DNA from: an uncultured Collinsella sp.
GTDB taxonomy: Bacteria > Actinomycetota > Coriobacteriia > Coriobacteriales > Coriobacteriaceae
DNA: 32,252 bases
Assembly (NCBI GenBank): GCA_934646965.1
Contig: CAKUEZ010000014.1
Coordinates: forward strand, 1 to 32,252
Direction of reading: 5' to 3'
The notes beneath the pieces are model-generated. The model was not told where the DNA came from. It did no database searches and saw only the letters and a list, made by a program, of their open reading frames with translations. Shown here piece by piece: positions 15,776 through 24,519 of the stretch. Position 1 is the first letter of the stretch. Every line of letters starts with the position of its first letter. The position numbers and the translations under genes are program-made.

Positions 15776-17479
15776 ATGAGCAATCCCTCGAACCGCGCCT
15801 CGATGCGCGGGCAGCTCACGCTGCGCGGCGTCGTCATCGGCGTCCTTGGCTGCGTGATTATCACGGCAAGCTCGGCCTACACGGCGCTCAAGATGGGCGC
15901 ACTCCCCTGGCCGATCGTCTTCGCTGCCGTCATCTCGCTGTTCTTCCTTAAGCTCATGGGCAACGCCAGCCTCAACGAGGCCAACGTCACCCACACCATC
16001 ATGTCCGCGGGCGCCATGGTCGCCGGCGGCCTGGCGTTTACCATCCCCGGCGCCTGGATGCTGGGCTATGCCGACCAGATCAGCTGGCTCGACATGTTTA
16101 TCGTGGCACTCGCCGGCACCATCTTGGGCCTGCTGGCAACGGCACTCATCCACCGTCACTTTATCGTGGATGCCGCGCTTGAGTTCCCCACCGGCAACGC
16201 CGCAGCTCAGACCCTGCGCGCGACCGAGGCCGGCGGCAAGACCGGCAAGCAGCTCTTTGGCTCCATGGCCCTCGCCGGCATCTACAGCGTGCTTCGCGAT
16301 GCCCTGGGCGTGGTGCCCAGCATGCTGTGCACGCTCAACATCCCCGGCGTGACCTTTGGCATCTATAACTCGCCCATGCTGCTCTCCGTCGGCTTCCTTG
16401 TGGGCTTCGCCCCGGTCGCTTTCTGGTTTGCCGGCGCCCTGCTGGGCAACTTTGGCATCATCGTCGGCGGCACCGCCGCCGGCCTGTTCGACGTTATGAC
16501 CGCACAGGGCATTGTTAAGTCCCTGGGTATGGGCCTCATGATGGGCTTTGGCGTCGCCGTCGTCCTTAAGGACATCCTGCCGCAGGTCGCCGGCATCGTC
16601 CGCGGTCTTGCCGCCGACAGCTCCACCGACACCGACGAGCAGTCGCTCATCTCGGGCTCCCTTAAGCTCGACGCCGGCATCATCGGCCTGGGCGCTGCCG
16701 CCATCGCCGTGATCATCGCCATCGTGCTCGACCTTGGCCCCGTCCCGGCCGTCATCGTCACGCTGTTCACCTTTGTTACCACCATCATGAGCGCGCAGAG
16801 CTGCGGCCAGACGGGCATCGACCCCATGGAGATCTTTGGCCTCATCGTCATGCTCATCGTGGCGGCTTGCGCTCAGATCGCCCAGGTTAAGCTGTTCTTT
16901 ATCGCCGGCATCGTGGCCGTGGCGTGCGGCCTTGCGGGCGACGTCATGAACGACTTTAAGGCCGGCGCTGTGCTGGGCACCAACCCGCGCGCGCAGTGGA
17001 TCGGCCAGGCCATTGGCGGCATCGTGGGCGCCCTGGTCGCCGCCGCCGTCATGGTCGCGCTCGTCACCGCCTATGGTCCGGACGCCTTTGGCCCCGACAA
17101 GAGCTTCGTTGCCGCGCAGGCGAGCGTCGTCGCCACCATGGTCTCGGGTATTCCGAGCGTGCCGTGGTTCGTGGGCGGCTTTATCGCCGGCATCGTCATG
17201 TACTGGCTCGGCATTCCGGCTATGATGATCGGCCTGGGCGTGTACCTGCCGTTCTACATGTCGCTCACGGCCTTCCTGGGCTCCTGCGTCAAGCTCGCCT
17301 ACGACAAGTGGTCCGCCCACCGCGATGCCACGGCCGGTCTTTCGGACGAGGAGAAGGCTGCCAAGGACGCCGCCTTCCAGGAGCAGGGCCTGGTTGTCGC
17401 CAGCGGCCTACTCGGTGGCGAATCCATCGTCGGCGTTATCCTGGCGTTTGTCTCTGTTGGCTTGAGCCTGCTGGGGTAA
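15776..17479 (+). CDS. OPT family oligopeptide/metal-chelate transporter
   Basis: The 567-residue product is an OPT superfamily membrane transporter with roughly 14-16 hydrophobic spans. Family features include RGVVIGVLGCVIITASSAYT at the start, ANVTHTIMSAGAMVAGGLAF, EFPTGNAAAQTLRATE, and the late block VPWFVGGFIAGIVMYWLGIP. Bacterial OPT proteins import oligopeptides or metal-siderophore complexes; the substrate here is not readable. A cytoplasmic charged loop lies near residues 285-300 (DSSTDTDEQSL). AAAGGAG lies 6 nt before the ATG. The gene is monocistronic, with a terminator at 17521-17560, and divergent from coaX. Confidence 0.92.
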   Translation: MSNPSNRASMRGQLTLRGVVIGVLGCVIITASSAYTALKMGALPWPIVFAAVISLFFLKLMGNASLNEANVTHTIMSAGAMVAGGLAFTIPGAWMLGYADQISWLDMFIVALAGTILGLLATALIHRHFIVDAALEFPTGNAAAQTLRATEAGGKTGKQLFGSMALAGIYSVLRDALGVVPSMLCTLNIPGVTFGIYNSPMLLSVGFLVGFAPVAFWFAGALLGNFGIIVGGTAAGLFDVMTAQGIVKSLGMGLMMGFGVAVVLKDILPQVAGIVRGLAADSSTDTDEQSLISGSLKLDAGIIGLGAAAIAVIIAIVLDLGPVPAVIVTLFTFVTTIMSAQSCGQTGIDPMEIFGLIVMLIVAACAQIAQVKLFFIAGIVAVACGLAGDVMNDFKAGAVLGTNPRAQWIGQAIGGIVGALVAAAVMVALVTAYGPDAFGPDKSFVAAQASVVATMVSGIPSVPWFVGGFIAGIVMYWLGIPAMMIGLGVYLPFYMSLTAFLGSCVKLAYDKWSAHRDATAGLSDEEKAAKDAAFQEQGLVVASGLLGGESIVGVILAFVSVGLSLLG

Positions 17480-17520
17480 GCTGAGCAGTCACTCGCCAGC
17501 AATCATATTGCCTACGGCTT

Positions 17521-17562
17521 GCCCGGCCGGTAGCTTTCGCGGCTGTCGACCGGGCGTTTTTA
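17521..17562 (+). terminator. Terminator of the OPT gene
   Basis: GCCCGG (17521-17526) pairs with CCGGGC (17550-17555), with partial pairing inside (GTAGC with GCTGT). GTTTTTAT follows on the plus strand. It lies about 40 nt after the stop codon. Confidence 0.7.
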
Positions 17563-17577
17563 TGCCGAAAAATAAAC

Positions 17578-17608
17578 GCCGGCGCGCTGCTTTGGACAGC
17601 ACGCCGGC
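17578..17608 (-). terminator. Terminator of the surface protein gene
   Basis: Twelve-bp arms (17578-17589 with 17597-17608, one mismatch) are followed on the minus strand by GTTTATTTTT. It faces the OPT terminator, so the two convergent genes have back-to-back terminators. Confidence 0.75.
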
Positions 17609-17682
17609 CTTGTCGGTTGGTTTTAGCTATCGAGATAGCCCACTACCAACCCCAGTTCATTGCAGAGTCAGTGCTCAGAGTA

Positions 17683-20600
17683 CTACATCTGCTTGCGACG
17701 ACGATCGCTCAGCGTCACGCCTGCAGCCACGAGCGTAATACCGCCGATGACGAAGACCTCGCCCGCAAGCGCGGAGCTGTCGCCGGTCTGGGCGAGCGCG
17801 CCATCCGCGGTCTGCTTCTTGGCAGCAGGCGCTTTTGCGGCAGCCTGCGTAACCTGGGGCTTGGCCTGCGTCTCGGCCTTGGGATGATACTTGTCGTACT
17901 CGGCCTGTGCAGCGGCAAGGGCGTCCTTGGCGTCGTTAAGCTCTGCCAGCACGATGGCGAAGGTGTTGTTGGCGTCGGCCAGCTTGGCATCGGCGTCGGT
18001 CTTGACCTGCCTCAGACCCGTCTCGGCATCGACGGCCGCCTTGTAGCGAGCATAGGCAGCGTCGAGCTTGGGCAGCTGATTTTGTGCCGTCCAGCCTGCG
18101 TTGAATACCGTTACGCCCGCGGCAAGGGAAGCCTCGTGGTCGACGTGCTCAAGATCGGCCTGGAGGGCTTGATCGGCTGCAAGCTCGGTCTTAGCAGCGT
18201 CGATGGCCTGCTCGGCGTCCGCGACCGCCTGGTTGGCGGCAGCGAGCTGCTGCTGAGCAGCATCCGCACCGGCAACAGCGGCGTCATGGGTGGCCTTGGC
18301 ATCGTCAAGCGCCTTCTGAGCTGCGGCATAGCGCTGGAATGCGGCATTCGCGGTATCAAGAGCCGTCTGGGCGGCAGTCGCCTCCTGCTGCGCAGCGGCA
18401 AGCGCCCGCTTCTTGTTCGCGACTTCCTGCTGCGCGTCCGAAAGGGCCGTTGCTGCGGCGGCCGTTACAGCCTTGGCGTCGTTAACGCCAGCCTGCGCGG
18501 CGGCGTCGGCTTCCTTTGCCTTGCTATACGCCTCGTTAGCCCGATCGGACTCTTCCTTGGCAGCGCCTCGCTTGCCGATGAGGTCCTTGACCGAAGCGGT
18601 GGCGTTGCCATACGCCTCGTTGGCCTGATCAGACTTTGCCTTGGCAGCATCGCGGGCGCTGCGGGCTTTGGCCTTGCGAGTAGAGGCCTCGGTGGCCTTC
18701 GTCTGACAGTCGGCCAGCGTGGCGTTGGCGGCATCGAGGGCTGCCTGGGCAGTAGCCGCCTCGCTCTTGGCAGTGTTAAGGTTCTGCTGGAGAGCGTCGA
18801 TGTCAATGCCAGAGCCATCAAGCTCGCTCTTTGCGGCATCATAGGCGGCCTTGGCGGTTGCGGTGGCAGTCTGAGCTTTCTCGTACTCGCCCTTGGCGGT
18901 GTTCATGTCCGAATTTGCCGCAATAAAGGAATCTTGAGCACCGAACTGCTTATTGAGCGCATCATTATAGGCAGCATTAGCAGTTCCAAACTTCTTTTGC
19001 GCATCGGCAAGCTTACTCTGAAGCTCCTTGAGCTGCTGCTTTTGTGCCTGAGTGCCGCCGGCGCTATAAGCAGAGTCGATATAGTCGTTCACAAGCTTTT
19101 TGAACTCGGAGACGGTGAAATCGGCCTGTGTGGAATCTGTGCTGTAATCGAAGATCGTCACCATCGCCTCGACATTCTTACCGCTGCCGGTCGCAATGCC
19201 AATTGCCTTATTAGACGAATCAATAATGTTGAGATAGTGCCCGCAAGCATCATTGTTGGGGTTACCATGCTCGTCATAAGTGCCGAGAAATACCTTGGCG
19301 TCTCCATAATAGACGGAAGCCGCATGATAGCGATTTGCTATAAGAAATTGTCCTTCCTCGCTATCTTCTCCGTACTTCTTAATCCAATTGTCGTAGTTAT
19401 TTTTCTCCTCCGTATAGAGACCGGTATAGGGCCAGCCAAGCGTATCAACGGTCTCGCCTCCCATGTAGACACCGCCACCGCTGGCAAGGTTCTCGCTAGT
19501 ATCGACATACCAATTCGAGTGTCCCCACTTGTTCGACGAATAGGATGCGTTGAGGGCCGCCGCGGCCGTCATACGGAGGCTAACACTGAGTTCTGACTGA
19601 CCATTGGCCTTGCGAATGTTGTTCTGAGTATCGAGATAAGTAAGCGCGTTGCGCAGCTGCTCGAGGGAAAGCGGGTTGGCGTCACGGGACATATCCTGAT
19701 CGACGCAGCTGTCATACCAACCGGCCTTGTTAATAACACCCGTGAGCATGCCCTGTGCATTAACGGCATTCGCCTTCTGCTGGGCAGTGAAATCGCTGCT
19801 GTTGCTAATGTAGGCCATAAAACCGAGCATGCCATTATTGATGATGTCTTGATCGACGGTCATGTTGGATTTGAGCTCGGCAATCTGCTGCTCCAAGGCA
19901 GTCACCTGGGCAGCCGCGGCATCGCTGACTTCCTCTGCAGCGTCAGCGGCATCGCATGCTGCCTTGTACTCGGCACGCTTATCATCCCTGTCCTTCACGG
20001 CCTGATCGTAGGCAGCCTTCTTGTCTGCCTCGGTCTGCTGGGCCTGCTCATAGGCTGCCTTGGCGGTGTTGTACTTGTTGGTCAGCGCGCCGAGCTTGCT
20101 GTTGGCATCGTCGTATGCCGTCTGCGCAGACGACACGGCGGCGTTCGCGACATCGGCCTTTTGCTGCGCTGCGGCAGCAGCGGCCTGGGCGGCCTGAAGA
20201 TTTGTCTGAGCGGTCGCGTCGGCAGCCGTCGCGGCATCCAGCTCGGTCCGCGCAGCCGCGAGCTCGCCAGCGGCAGTGTTCTTGGCGGCCTTGAGCGCGT
20301 TCAGATCGACACCCGTGCCCGAGGTCGCGGCATCGAGCGCAGCCTGCGCGTCGTTCAGCTTAGCCTGAGCGCTGTCACGCGCGGCGGTCGCAGCGGCGAG
20401 GGTAGCAGCGGTCTGCTGTTTCTTGGCCTGGGCAGCCGTCAGAGCAGCCTCGGCATCGCTCTTTGCCTGCTCGGCGTTGGCAGTAGCGGACTTAGCCGCA
20501 GCGAGCTCATCCTCAGCCGTCTTCACCGCGGCATTCGCGGCATCAAGCTTTGCCTGCGCATCCTCGACGGCCTTCTTGGCGGCCTCGTACTTGTCCATAC

Positions 20601-21216
20601 CCATGGCCTCGAGCTTAGCTTGGGCCTCATCAAGTGCCTTCTTAGCATCGGCCTGCTTGGCCTTGGCATCCTCGAGCGCCTGAGTCTTATCCGCAACGCT
20701 CTTGTTGGCCTGATCGAGCTGGTCGTTTAGATCGCCCAGCTTCTTTTGCTGCTGCTCGGCTTTGTCGACAGCCGCCTTGAGCTCGTCGATTTTCTCCTGG
20801 AGCGCGGCGACTTCCGCCGCGTTCTGCTCGGCCGCGTTATCGGTCACGGCCTGCGAAGCCTGGTCATTTTTCTGCTGAGCCTGCTGCTGTGCTTTACCCG
20901 CGGCATCGGCCTTCTTTTGAGCCGCATCGTAGGCCGCCTTGGCAGCCTCGAACTGCTTTGCCGACTCCTCGGCCAGCTGCTCCGCCGTTTTCGCAACCGC
21001 CTGATTGCCGGCAACGACGGTACTCTCGATGGGACTTTCGCCCTTCACGGCATCGGTGGCATCACCAGCCGGCGCAGCGATTGCCGCCAGCGGCGACATA
21101 AGCGGCTGGGCGATGAGGCCCGCCGTCAGAACGGTTGCGACGGCGCGGTTGGCGACACCCCTCACGTTGACGGTCTTGGCCGGAGACGAAAGATGCTTTG
21201 GACTGTACTTTGCCAT
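17683..21216 (-). CDS. Sortase-anchored coiled-coil surface protein with central CAP/SCP domain
   Basis: The 1177-residue product is a wall-anchored protein. Residues 1 to about 47 form a signal peptide (basic start, hydrophobic AVATVLTAGLIAQPLMSPLA, then AIAAPAG). Residues about 60-470 and 700-1100 are Ala/Lys/Gln/Asp-rich heptad-like coiled coils. Between them, about residues 525-690, lies a CAP/SCP (PR-1-like) domain: NNIRKANGQSELSVSLRM, the His of KWGHSNWY, SENLASGGG, and CGHYLNIIDSS. The C-terminus has LAQTG (1141-1145), a hydrophobic span and SDRRRKQM, a cell-wall sorting signal of the LAxTG kind used by class E sortases. I start at the ATG at 21216 because AGGGAG lies 7 nt upstream; a GTG at 21237 is less likely. 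CAP proteins vary from hydrolases to binding proteins; an adhesin or stalk role is inference. Confidence 0.88.
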   Translation of the reverse strand: MAKYSPKHLSSPAKTVNVRGVANRAVATVLTAGLIAQPLMSPLAAIAAPAGDATDAVKGESPIESTVVAGNQAVAKTAEQLAEESAKQFEAAKAAYDAAQKKADAAGKAQQQAQQKNDQASQAVTDNAAEQNAAEVAALQEKIDELKAAVDKAEQQQKKLGDLNDQLDQANKSVADKTQALEDAKAKQADAKKALDEAQAKLEAMGMDKYEAAKKAVEDAQAKLDAANAAVKTAEDELAAAKSATANAEQAKSDAEAALTAAQAKKQQTAATLAAATAARDSAQAKLNDAQAALDAATSGTGVDLNALKAAKNTAAGELAAARTELDAATAADATAQTNLQAAQAAAAAAQQKADVANAAVSSAQTAYDDANSKLGALTNKYNTAKAAYEQAQQTEADKKAAYDQAVKDRDDKRAEYKAACDAADAAEEVSDAAAAQVTALEQQIAELKSNMTVDQDIINNGMLGFMAYISNSSDFTAQQKANAVNAQGMLTGVINKAGWYDSCVDQDMSRDANPLSLEQLRNALTYLDTQNNIRKANGQSELSVSLRMTAAAALNASYSSNKWGHSNWYVDTSENLASGGGVYMGGETVDTLGWPYTGLYTEEKNNYDNWIKKYGEDSEEGQFLIANRYHAASVYYGDAKVFLGTYDEHGNPNNDACGHYLNIIDSSNKAIGIATGSGKNVEAMVTIFDYSTDSTQADFTVSEFKKLVNDYIDSAYSAGGTQAQKQQLKELQSKLADAQKKFGTANAAYNDALNKQFGAQDSFIAANSDMNTAKGEYEKAQTATATAKAAYDAAKSELDGSGIDIDALQQNLNTAKSEAATAQAALDAANATLADCQTKATEASTRKAKARSARDAAKAKSDQANEAYGNATASVKDLIGKRGAAKEESDRANEAYSKAKEADAAAQAGVNDAKAVTAAAATALSDAQQEVANKKRALAAAQQEATAAQTALDTANAAFQRYAAAQKALDDAKATHDAAVAGADAAQQQLAAANQAVADAEQAIDAAKTELAADQALQADLEHVDHEASLAAGVTVFNAGWTAQNQLPKLDAAYARYKAAVDAETGLRQVKTDADAKLADANNTFAIVLAELNDAKDALAAAQAEYDKYHPKAETQAKPQVTQAAAKAPAAKKQTADGALAQTGDSSALAGEVFVIGGITLVAAGVTLSDRRRKQM
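17782..17796 (-). other. LAQTG cell-wall sorting motif
   Basis: These codons encode Leu-Ala-Gln-Thr-Gly, 37 residues from the C-terminus of the surface protein. A hydrophobic segment and an Arg-rich tail follow. Ala in place of Pro is typical of class E sortase substrates in high-GC Gram-positives. No sortase gene is in this window. Confidence 0.8.
18530..18650. repeat. Internal duplication in the surface protein's coiled coil
   Basis: Two related stretches about 81 nt apart, near 18530-18570 and 18611-18650, encode SDRANEAY and SDQANEAY. They share runs such as TACGCCTCGTT and CCTTGGCAGC. They indicate growth of the coiled coil by tandem duplication in units of 27 codons. Confidence 0.6.
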
Positions 21217-21256
21217 GTTGTGCTCCCTTCGACACAACGCGAATTGCGTTACCGCG

Positions 21257-21262
21257 AATATA
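21257..21262 (-). promoter_or_regulatory. Candidate -10 box of the surface protein gene
   Basis: TATATT on the minus strand lies 40 nt upstream of the ATG. No TTGACA-like -35 box sits at the right distance. The palindrome at 21283-21294 is centred about 29 bp upstream of this box, near where a -35-overlapping activator would bind. Confidence 0.4.
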
Positions 21263-21282
21263 GGGCCGCAATTTTCGGTCTT

Positions 21283-21294
21283 TGTTGCGCAACA
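21283..21294. promoter_or_regulatory. 12-bp palindrome TGTTGCGCAACA upstream of the surface protein gene
   Basis: This palindrome is identical to 4876-4887 and extends here to 14 bp (21282-21295). It lies in the divergent region between the surface protein and the DUF389 gene. Its place next to a weak promoter suggests an activator site; the regulator is unknown. Confidence 0.5.
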
Positions 21295-21504
21295 ATGCGG
21301 ACAGCCTGCCGATTCGGTTGTTCAACAGCTTTCGACACATTTCCGTCATATATGTAGTTGTGATTGGAGCATATTGCGGGGTGTCACTGGACGCGGGGAA
21401 GCTGTCCAGTCGACCTTGCCCCATGCCACGGCATCCGTTTTGCCTGTCCCGGTGTAGAGTAATACCAGCAAGCACGACGTGGCCCGTGCCGGAACGAGGA
21501 GAAC

Positions 21505-22644
21505 ATGGAACTCGACAAGCAACAGATCAAGCGACTGCGCGAACGCCATCACCGGCGCCACGGCATCCGCCCCGCCCATAGCGAGGCCATGGAGAACGTC
21601 ACCCGCTTCCTTAAGCAGGCGTTCAACATTCGTGAGGGGCGCGCGCCCTACCACGTGATCCGCAAGCGCTTTGTAAACGGAGCGCGCCTGACCGGCTCGC
21701 ATCTGTGTATCCTCATCATCGCCATGCTGATCGCGAGCATCGGTCTCGATATCGACTCGGACATCGCCATCGTGGGCGCCATGCTCATCTGCCCGCTCAT
21801 GGGCTCGGTCCTTGCCATGGCATACGGTATCGCCACGCTCGACCGCGAAATTACCATCGAGGCCGTCGCCGGCCTAGCGTTGCAAATGGCCTTTTGCCTG
21901 GTCACGTCCACGTTGTACTTTAAGCTCTCGCCGCTTGGCACCACCACGGCCGCCATCATCGATAACTCGACGCCCACCGTCTGGGACCTCGCCGTCGCGC
22001 TCGCCGGCGGCTTTGCGGGCGGACTGGGTAACTCACGCGACCAGGAACCCGCCACGCTTATCGCCGGCGTGGCCGTGGCGACCGCGCTCATGCCGCCCCT
22101 TTGCGCAGCGGGTTATGGCATCGCCATCGCAAGCGGATCGCTGTTTCTTTCGGCACTCTACGAATTTGGCATCAACGTGGTCTTTATCGCGCTGGCGGCC
22201 GAAACCGTATTGCTTCTTTTGCGCGTGCCGCTCAAGCGCGACCTCAACGGCGACGGCATCGTTACCGCCGAGGAAGACGCCGAGGTCGACGAGCTGTCGC
22301 GCAAGGTGCGTCGCCGCATCATTGTGGGCACGGCAATCTTTGCCATCCCCTGCATCGTTATGACCGCGGGCTCCATTGGCTCGGCGCAGGCCGGCGTGCA
22401 GGACGGCTACGGCGTCACCGAGACCACGCGAGAACTCGCGGCGGTGCTGCCGGGCTTTAAGGATTACACCGTCGCCGTCGAGACTTCGGCCACCGAAGGC
22501 GACGAGGAGGGCATCGTCGAGCGCGAGATTGTCGCCCATGTTACGACGAGCGAGACGCTCGGGGCACACGACCGCCACGTCGCCCGCAAGCTCATCGACC
22601 TCAATGTACCCGAGCTCGACCGCGTGGAGTTTAACGTGGAGTGA
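21505..22644 (+). CDS. DUF389 (TIGR00341-type) membrane protein
   Basis: The 379-residue product is a DUF389 membrane protein. After a basic N-terminal 50 residues come several membrane spans with the family pattern: HLCILIIAMLIASIGLDIDS, AIVGAMLICPLMGSVLAMAY, DLAVALAGGFAGGLGNSRDQ and GVAVATALMPPLCAAGYGIA. A charged loop (GIVTAEEDAEVDELSRKVRR) and another hydrophobic span follow (VGTAIFAIPCIVMTAGSIGS). The C-terminal soluble region is about 80 residues. Function is unknown; transport or ion handling is often guessed for the family. GAGGAG lies 3 nt before the ATG, a close spacing. It is divergent from the surface protein gene and convergent with the arylsulfotransferase gene. Confidence 0.88.
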   Translation: MELDKQQIKRLRERHHRRHGIRPAHSEAMENVTRFLKQAFNIREGRAPYHVIRKRFVNGARLTGSHLCILIIAMLIASIGLDIDSDIAIVGAMLICPLMGSVLAMAYGIATLDREITIEAVAGLALQMAFCLVTSTLYFKLSPLGTTTAAIIDNSTPTVWDLAVALAGGFAGGLGNSRDQEPATLIAGVAVATALMPPLCAAGYGIAIASGSLFLSALYEFGINVVFIALAAETVLLLLRVPLKRDLNGDGIVTAEEDAEVDELSRKVRRRIIVGTAIFAIPCIVMTAGSIGSAQAGVQDGYGVTETTRELAAVLPGFKDYTVAVETSATEGDEEGIVEREIVAHVTTSETLGAHDRHVARKLIDLNVPELDRVEFNVE

Positions 22645-22696
22645 TGCGCCTGCCGAGCAGATTCGACACAGGCTCGAGCGGCATGCAAGCGCCGGG

Positions 22697-24433
22697 CTAT
22701 AGCTCGTACTTGTACACGCGGTAGATGAACTTTTCGGCTTCCATCTCGTAGGTGGCGATGGGCAGTCCGTAGTGGTCGTACTCGGTAAAGGTCTTGGCCT
22801 GGCCCGACGCCACGAGCATGCTGTTCGAATTGCCGACGCGCTGCGCGCTGCTGACGTAGCCCGAGAACGGCACCGCAATCTGGTCCTCGAGCTCGTAGGT
22901 GCGCGCCATCTCGTCCACTGTAAAGATGCGCCCAAACGAATGCGTGCCCTTGTTGTAGTCGGTCACCACCGCGGCGCCCAACTGGCCCCAGTCGAACTTG
23001 GGATAGCTTTCGGCCGTACCAAAGTTGTTGTCGTACAGCAGCACTTGGTAGCGACCGGTTGTTGCCGTGTCGGAGCTTGGCAGGTACGTCACGCTGTGCT
23101 GACCCGCGTTGAGCGAAAAGTCGCCCTGGGCCTGCAGCAGCTTATCCTGAAAGCCCGAACCGGCCCAAAAATCGGGTGAACCCATGAGCCAATCAACCGT
23201 GGGCGTACCGTAGATGTCAGTGAGCTTGATAACCGTCGAGGTCTCGCGCGAGCTCAGCAGGACAGTGCCGCCGCCGAGCCACTGGATCGTGTTGATGTGG
23301 ATCCAATCCAGATCGCCGTCCGAGGCAACCTTGGCGCTCGCCTTGAGGTCGGGGAAGATGTCGCCCAAGTCCACGACGAGGGAGACGTCGCCGGTGTTCA
23401 CGTCAATCTTGATGATGAGGTCCTCGACGTTAACGCGCTCGCCTTTGTCTTTGGCCGCCGCACGGTCGATGTCCAAATCGGCCTCGGAGCCGGCGTGGCT
23501 CGCCAGAATCAGCAGGTTGCCGTCGTCATCGAAAGCGTAGTCGTGGTGCAGCTCGTAGTCGCCCGTGCTCCAGACGTTTACCACCTGGCCGATAGCGTTA
23601 ATCTGGGCCATCTTGGTGGTCGAGACGCTCATGATCATGCTGCCGTCGCCCGGGAACAGCAGACGGTGGCTGCGGTAGCCGATAATCGGCACCTCACCGC
23701 GAATCTGGCCCTCGTTGTCGTAGAGGTACATAAAGTCGAGCTTGGAAGAGTCGTTGCCCAGAATGGTAAAGAGGCCGTCGGCAAGTGGCGTGTTGGACTC
23801 CCCCACGGTGGCGGCGAGGCGCTCTTCCTCCTCGCCCTTGAGCGCGGGGGTCTTGACGGTGAATGTCGAGGTGCGGCTCGTGCCGTCTTGCCCGGCGCAG
23901 GTGAGAGTCACCGTGTTCTTGTGGTTGGGAATGAGACCGATGACCTTGAACTCGTGCTCCGTGGCCGGCGTGTCACCGCTGCGGGGCGTTCGGAAAAATG
24001 CAGCGACCTTGGGAGCATCGCCAGTCTTTTTGCGGCCGGCGACCTCGTAGGAGACGGTCACGGGGTCCGCCGTCGCAAAGCGCACGTAGCAACTCAGGGT
24101 ATCGGTGCCAAAGGGGTCTGCCTTGACGAACGGGGTCGTTTCGTCATAGCTGCCTGCGGCGTACTCGGCATCGAGCTGGTCTTTGATGGCCGCCTGCTTC
24201 TCGACGTTGTAGGTTGCGACAATCTGCTTGTGGACCTTCTTCTGCTCGTCGGTGAGTTCGGTATCCGTGGAGGATGAGTTGCTCGCATCGGCTCCGGTAA
24301 CAGAGCAGCCTGCAAGTCCCGCGCTCGTCAGCGCCAACGCGCCCGCCGCCGTGCCCGCAAGGGCAGCACGGCGCGTGAGCAGCCGACCGCCTTCGTTACT
24401 CAATCCCATGTCGTCACCATTAAAGAATGTCAT
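22697..24433 (-). CDS. Arylsulfate sulfotransferase, exported lipoprotein
   Basis: The 578-residue product is an ASST-type arylsulfotransferase, which moves sulfate from one phenolic sulfate ester to another phenol without PAPS. The N-terminus has twin arginines before a hydrophobic span (LLTRRAALAGTAAGALAL) and a lipobox (LAGC), pointing to export and lipidation. An Ig-like N-terminal part follows, then a beta-propeller. The four positions that match E. coli AssT active-site residues are present in order: His296/His297 (ELHHDY), His379 (DWIHIN), Arg396 (SSRETS) and His446 (GQHSV). I start at 24433, with AAGGAA 9 nt upstream; the ATG at 24481 is an alternative, as is 24409. It probably acts on host- or diet-derived phenolic sulfates outside the cell; the partners are unknown. 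No dsbL/dsbI-like genes flank it. Confidence 0.9.
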   Translation of the reverse strand: MTFFNGDDMGLSNEGGRLLTRRAALAGTAAGALALTSAGLAGCSVTGADASNSSSTDTELTDEQKKVHKQIVATYNVEKQAAIKDQLDAEYAAGSYDETTPFVKADPFGTDTLSCYVRFATADPVTVSYEVAGRKKTGDAPKVAAFFRTPRSGDTPATEHEFKVIGLIPNHKNTVTLTCAGQDGTSRTSTFTVKTPALKGEEEERLAATVGESNTPLADGLFTILGNDSSKLDFMYLYDNEGQIRGEVPIIGYRSHRLLFPGDGSMIMSVSTTKMAQINAIGQVVNVWSTGDYELHHDYAFDDDGNLLILASHAGSEADLDIDRAAAKDKGERVNVEDLIIKIDVNTGDVSLVVDLGDIFPDLKASAKVASDGDLDWIHINTIQWLGGGTVLLSSRETSTVIKLTDIYGTPTVDWLMGSPDFWAGSGFQDKLLQAQGDFSLNAGQHSVTYLPSSDTATTGRYQVLLYDNNFGTAESYPKFDWGQLGAAVVTDYNKGTHSFGRIFTVDEMARTYELEDQIAVPFSGYVSSAQRVGNSNSMLVASGQAKTFTEYDHYGLPIATYEMEAEKFIYRVYKYEL

Positions 24434-24519
24434 CGCTGCCGTTTCCTTCATATACCAGGGCACTTGCCCAGCAGTGTCCAATATGGCTCGCAGCTTAGCA
24501 AACGCCCCTTAATGCAAGC

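Noticed and set aside
15770..17320. 516-codon minus-strand frame opposite the OPT transporter
   Set aside because: It is a His/Asp/Gly-rich shadow of a GC-rich gene with clear OPT family sequence on the plus strand; no family features of its own.
17617..19596. 659-codon plus-strand frame opposite the surface protein
   Set aside because: The leucine/glycine-rich text is the complement of Ala/Lys/Gln-rich coiled-coil codons; the minus strand has a signal peptide, a CAP domain and a sorting signal.
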